A stretch of DNA of 55,000 nucleotides, taken from assembly GCF_037975245.1 (NCBI RefSeq), contig NC_092563.1, positions 25,080,960 to 25,135,959 on the forward strand, in the 5' to 3' direction. The stretch comes from Apostichopus japonicus. Its lineage: Eukaryota > Echinodermata > Holothuroidea > Aspidochirotida > Stichopodidae. This document shows, one piece after another, positions 51,021 through 55,000 of this stretch. A model generated the notes under the pieces. It worked only from the letters and a program-made list of their open reading frames with translations, ran no database searches and was not told the DNA's origin. Positions within the stretch are counted from its first letter, which is position 1. Every line of letters starts with the position of its first letter. Position numbers and translations under genes: made by a program.

Positions 51021-52170
51021 ATCCGATCCACCAATTTTGTGATAAATAAAGCTCTACCCTTCGTATCGAGCACTTTTTCGACCAGAAGTTACACATCGTA
51101 TATATATGATCCACATCGATATGGGTTCACTGGGTTTCCATTTGGCCTGTTTCCTACAAGATTCTAACCGCAGGCGCGTAGCCAATGGGGGGGGGGGCGA
51201 AGGGTGGAGACCGCCCGCCCCCCTCGAGCATATTTTTTGGGGTATTTTTTTTTATGATACCGAAGTTTTATAGTAGCCGTTGTAAGAGGTTTTAATATTT
51301 GTCCACCAATAAATTAACTGTGTCTGAATTTTCGAAAATTCCTTGACCAACATTCTTCATCATACTTCCCTCTACTCGTGCAATTTTGACCGGTCTGTTA
51401 GGGGTTGAAGGTTTTTTTTCTATATTGGTAGTCCATAGATGAAATTTTGTGCAACATTATGGGTATGTTTTGAAGTGAATTTATTATTCAAATTCTAAAC
51501 AAATAATGGGCTTAAAACCTTGAAAAGTGGGGCTGACGGGTATTGTGGGGCGTTAGGTAGAATTACCTACAAAAGCAATGGTCCACAGGAGATGCGATGA
51601 CGTCGAACATGATGTGTGACTGGTGACAATCTTGAAAAAGGTTATGAATGAAAAAAACTATTGGGAAAAGCTTGGTTCTCAGGCAAAAGTGTACATCTGG
51701 TTGGTCATTTTCAAGCCCGAGAAGTGCCATTTCCGGTGATCTGGGGGCTATCAAAACCAGAAATTTTCTTGTACGCTGCGCGCCAACCAATGGTGGCACT
51801 CCGCTTAGATAGTAATTCGCTTGCACCCAAGCAAATGCCCTCCCCCATATTTGAAACAAATCGCCGCCCCTGACTATGGCCATATATATATTCCATTGTT
51901 CTCGTAGCTTTACCGGAATGTGGTGCTAGATCATGACATTAATTGTTGCTGAATATACATTCAAGGAGTACTATAAGAGTTGAGTGCTACAATTATAGGG
52001 AGTACGTCACATGACCCTCCATGATTGGTATACGATTTCCTTCAGTGGAGTGAGTCTTCCAGATCTAATATAATTCGATAATGTGTCCGTTTCAGGCTGA
52101 ACGACAATAGCTAAAAACATCTTTGGTTTTCAAGTTCCAAAACTCATTTTGAGGAATTATACAAACTCAC
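51021..52170. mobile_element. transposon remnants, including a hAT-like fragment
   Basis: From about 51172 (GCGCGTAGCCAATGGGGG) to 51880 (CGCCGCCCCTGAC) the sequence resembles hAT MITEs. The part at 51715-51815 (CCATTTCCGGTGATCT, CGCGCCAACC, GGCACTCCGCTTAGATAG) is a relative of the nested element at 12210-12280. Clean terminal repeats and a target duplication are not visible, so it is a degraded copy. No gene is supported. Confidence 0.55.
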
Positions 52171-52227
52171 CAGGAATTGATTGGTCATAGTGGGCAAAAA
52201 CAAACAAAGAACAAAATATTTTCCCAT
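52171..52227 (-). CDS. possible orphan first exon (hydrophobic N-terminus)
   Basis: On the minus strand an ATG in good context (A at -3, G at +4) opens a 19-codon stretch, MGKYFVLCLFL and on, ending at a strong GTGAGT donor in phase 0. The length and phase equal the putative first exon of genes B and D. It could be an alternative first exon of gene D, the start of an unrelated gene, or chance. There is no acceptor partner that I can assign with confidence. Confidence 0.25.
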
Positions 52228-54423
52228 TTTATCATTGATAAAACCATAAACAGGCGCATGGTTACATAGATTAATGACATGGAGTATTAATGCAGAAACT
52301 TTCAAATGATCAATAAAATAAAATTCTCAAAAAAGCAGTCACAAACTGAATCACCCATTCTCTTTGACTTTTATTCGTGACGTTTTTTATGTTTCATCTT
52401 CTTTATATCATTGTACAACACCAGTTTATAATTTCTAAATACACATTTTCTGCCCTGCCTCTACTTATCTCTACGTATCATATCTAAAAATCAATATTTC
52501 AGATATAAACCTTCTTACCACTTTTCATTGATCACTTTGCCAAAACGTGAATAAGATGCAAATCAATGTAGAAAAACAGACGTAAACATCAGCATAATTT
52601 TGAAATTTATATAGTAGACATGATTTCCTGAAGAATGCTAAAGTAATTATCGTTTCGTTTGAAGGATATCAAAACATAAAATGTATGATGTAATATTTTC
52701 ATGTATCAATTAGAGATTTTTTGTTAAAATCCTAGTTTTACATTTTTACAACGATATAATATATTGATTGTTACCGAATAATCAATAGTGGAATATCTGA
52801 TAATTAAGTAAGCTGATATTATCATGAGCAAACTTGTTTGTTAACAATGAAAGTTAGAGAATGGAAAGTTAACAATGAAGGAAAACAATTTAATAAACTT
52901 AATTACTTCTTGCTAGTTTTCGTCAACAGTAATTGTGTAGCAAAACATATAGGCCGTATACTTTGGTATGTTGTTAAAGAAAATACACTTTTAATGACAT
53001 CTTTATCAAGTCTCTAAATACTGGTGGATTTCAGCTCAAAATTGCCAAATATACATAAGATTCGATATTATCTCTTGGAAAATAAAGAATTCAATTTGAT
53101 AGTCACTTAACAAATTATATTGCATTGACATGAACAGCGGGAAGAGCCAAAATATTTGATATGAACAACTCTGAGTAAAGAAGCTTTGTAAAATAGTTAC
53201 TTCATGTTTGAAAACTAACCTCATGGAATGCAGTTTTCGCCTGCATGGGGCTGTTGAAGGATATGTTTATGGCATCCTAAAATAACTGCTGAGAATACCT
53301 TCGTTTGGTTTTTAGTAATTAACTCTAAAAGTACACAACAAGGGCAACAACACTACACCAAACTGTTGGCCCTATATGATTTAACAAAATAAAACCACAA
53401 CCAACCAACCAATCGACCAAAAATTCACGTTGTTCACTTACGCGTCCCTGTTTGGACAGTCCAACAAACAATTGTAAAGAGCCCTTTTCGGTGAACCGGG
53501 TTCCCGAAAACACCCTCCCTAGCCATTATAGGTTAGCAATATCTATGGCCATTGACAAGATGTAAAATTTGTGTCAAAAGTTATGAAAAGTACAGCTGGA
53601 GAGTTGAAAATACTCACTCATGTTACTATAAATGCCTGGTCGGATACACTCCCCTCCCACTCCCCTCCCCTCCCTCCCTCCATTCCCCTCCCTCCCCTCC
53701 TCCTCCAGCCAACCCTCTTCTGCTGTAAGTAGTTTATTCATGCCCCACTAAAACAAGAAAACACCCAAATAATACACATTTCACTTAGTCGTCGTCAATA
53801 GTTTCTTTATTATGCACCAGGCTCAATAGAAGCAAAGTGGAATATGTGACGTCACAACTATGTCCTTTTTCAGTCAAATTTAATACGTGCTGTTTATGTC
53901 ATTGTTTTTTATTTTAAATTAAATCTTTTGTAGGCTTATTACGTCACATGCAACTGTCAATAATTCTATGGGACATGCGGTTCAAACGAGGTTTAACGAA
54001 TGAAAGGAATGCGAATCCGTGACGTCACAATCATGATCTCACTACATATTCATTCAGGGATGGGGGCTGGGAATTGAGGGTTGAGGTAATCTTTAAAATG
54101 CCATTTTCTCTCAGCCAGTGATTAAGAGGAATATAAGGTTCAATGTAATGTTATATTTTTTATTTTCGGTAAACATTGAAATCTCTGAACTATTATTGTT
54201 TGTTTATAACATATCTACCTATTTATATAGAAATCATTCTTTTCAAAGCAAACACAAAGTAATTATTCAAAATGCTCGGAAATATATATGATATTAACAT
54301 TGAAAGGAGATAAAACCCATCTGTTTCCACCCGTTGTAAGAAAGCAAGTTTAGTTGGATAACAAATTTAACAGTTCTTGATTTCATTTATTTTTTTCTTT
54401 ACAAAAACAAAACAAAAACTAAT
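52228..54423. other. AT-rich flank without recognised gene
   Basis: No exon is supported. A CT-rich tract is at 53645-53710. Three CRE-like motifs lie close together: TGACGTCA at 53847-53854 and 54020-54027, and TTACGTCA at 53939-53946. Several splice-like signals on the minus strand near 53220-53300 and 53450-53490 could not be joined into a frame. Confidence 0.5.
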
Positions 54424-54527
54424 TCACATTTGTTTCTCTTGCTCTGATAAACTGATGTCGTCCTCGGGGGCGACGTAATATGACGGTGCAACCTGCAATA
54501 GTCTTTGGAAGAAAGTCGTGATGTGGC
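54424..54527 (-). CDS. probable terminal exon of an unidentified minus-strand gene
   Basis: Reading leftward, a T-rich tract ending in CATTACATAG precedes 104 bases that open in one frame to a TGA at 54424-54426. The product is HITTFFQRLLQVAPSYY followed by an acidic tail ending SEQEKQM. An AATAAA signal on the minus strand lies about 35-40 bases beyond the stop (near 54386). The upstream exons would be beyond the window's right end. The protein is not recognised. Confidence 0.45.
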
Positions 54528-55000
54528 CTATGTAATGAAAAAAAAATGTAAAGGAAAATGAATGAAGTTTTGACGCCCATTAATCGAATTCCAAAGGAAA
54601 TGTTATATAGAATTGACTGATTATGAAGTGGCTTTCAGAGTTGTTACTCGAGAATAGCGACGACGACAGCTATGTTATAGACCAAGTGTCAAATATGTCT
54701 TCATAACTTCATTGTATAATAATTCATGCGCGCATGAATATATATTTATATGTGCATTTAATCATTTACACATCAATTGAGCTCACAATAAATAGTACCA
54801 AGCCTTACTAGCAATCCCGTCTTGTATCACAGTCAAATCACAAAAATGGGAAGAAAATAATAATGAGCAATCTTTTAGTGTAACAATATTGTCTTTTTAG
54901 CAACTACAGATTGGCGCTACTAAGGGCCACTAGCTCAAAGGCGAAAACTTCCTCTCAAAAAAGTGCAAGTCTCTGGTTATAAGCAAATATTGAAACGACG
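54528..55000. other. right edge, nothing recognised
   Basis: This is probably intron of the gene whose last exon is 54424-54527. No exon or repeat was identified. Confidence 0.4.

Noticed and set aside
53220-53490. Two splice-like exon candidates on the minus strand
   Set aside because: Borders exist but frames hold stops or cannot be joined to each other or to the exon at 54424-54527.

Overview
This is intron-rich, AT-rich animal DNA with long G/C homopolymers, large tetranucleotide arrays and many non-autonomous transposons. It is most likely from a marine invertebrate. The four genes belong to the GalNAc-4-sulfate 6-O-sulfotransferase (CHST15-like) family, and a BEL/Pao element and tRNA-type SINE are present. 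An echinoderm, perhaps a sea cucumber (a group that makes highly sulfated fucosylated chondroitin sulfate), would fit, but that is inference and the window does not prove the species.

Layout: a 23.4 kb block occurs twice in direct order, at 376-23811 and 27146-50594, separated by 3.3 kb that holds a 149-bp perfect hairpin and a decayed BEL/Pao retrotransposon. Each block carries two complete eight-exon sulfotransferase genes in tail-to-tail (convergent) orientation: gene A (+, 5256-12940) and gene B (-, 23538-15704) in block 1, and their near-identical copies gene C (+, 32694-40276) and gene D (-, 50357-43080) in block 2. All splice phases close exactly (453 codons for A and C, 457 for B and D). 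Both phosphosulfate (PAPS) binding motifs are intact in all four. Between the convergent genes lies a dead non-LTR retrotransposon. A GATA-type tetranucleotide array sits in intron 1 of B and D.

The two blocks differ by clean mobile-element insertions whose empty sites can be read in the other block: a TTAA-flanked MITE and a 351-bp hAT-like MITE in block 1 only, and a 1.29-kb composite hAT-like element and a tRNA-SINE in block 2 only. Four hAT-like families with 8-bp target duplications are present, several nested. Right of block 2 are an imperfect hairpin, a candidate hammerhead ribozyme of Penelope-element type, a transposon remnant, about 2 kb with little recognisable content, and a probable terminal exon of another minus-strand gene (54424-54527).

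Functionally, the four enzymes would be Golgi type II membrane sulfotransferases using PAPS to sulfate glycosaminoglycans. The pair-wise duplication would raise dosage or diversity of that activity. Whether the two blocks are a true tandem duplication or two alleles joined by the assembler cannot be settled from sequence alone.
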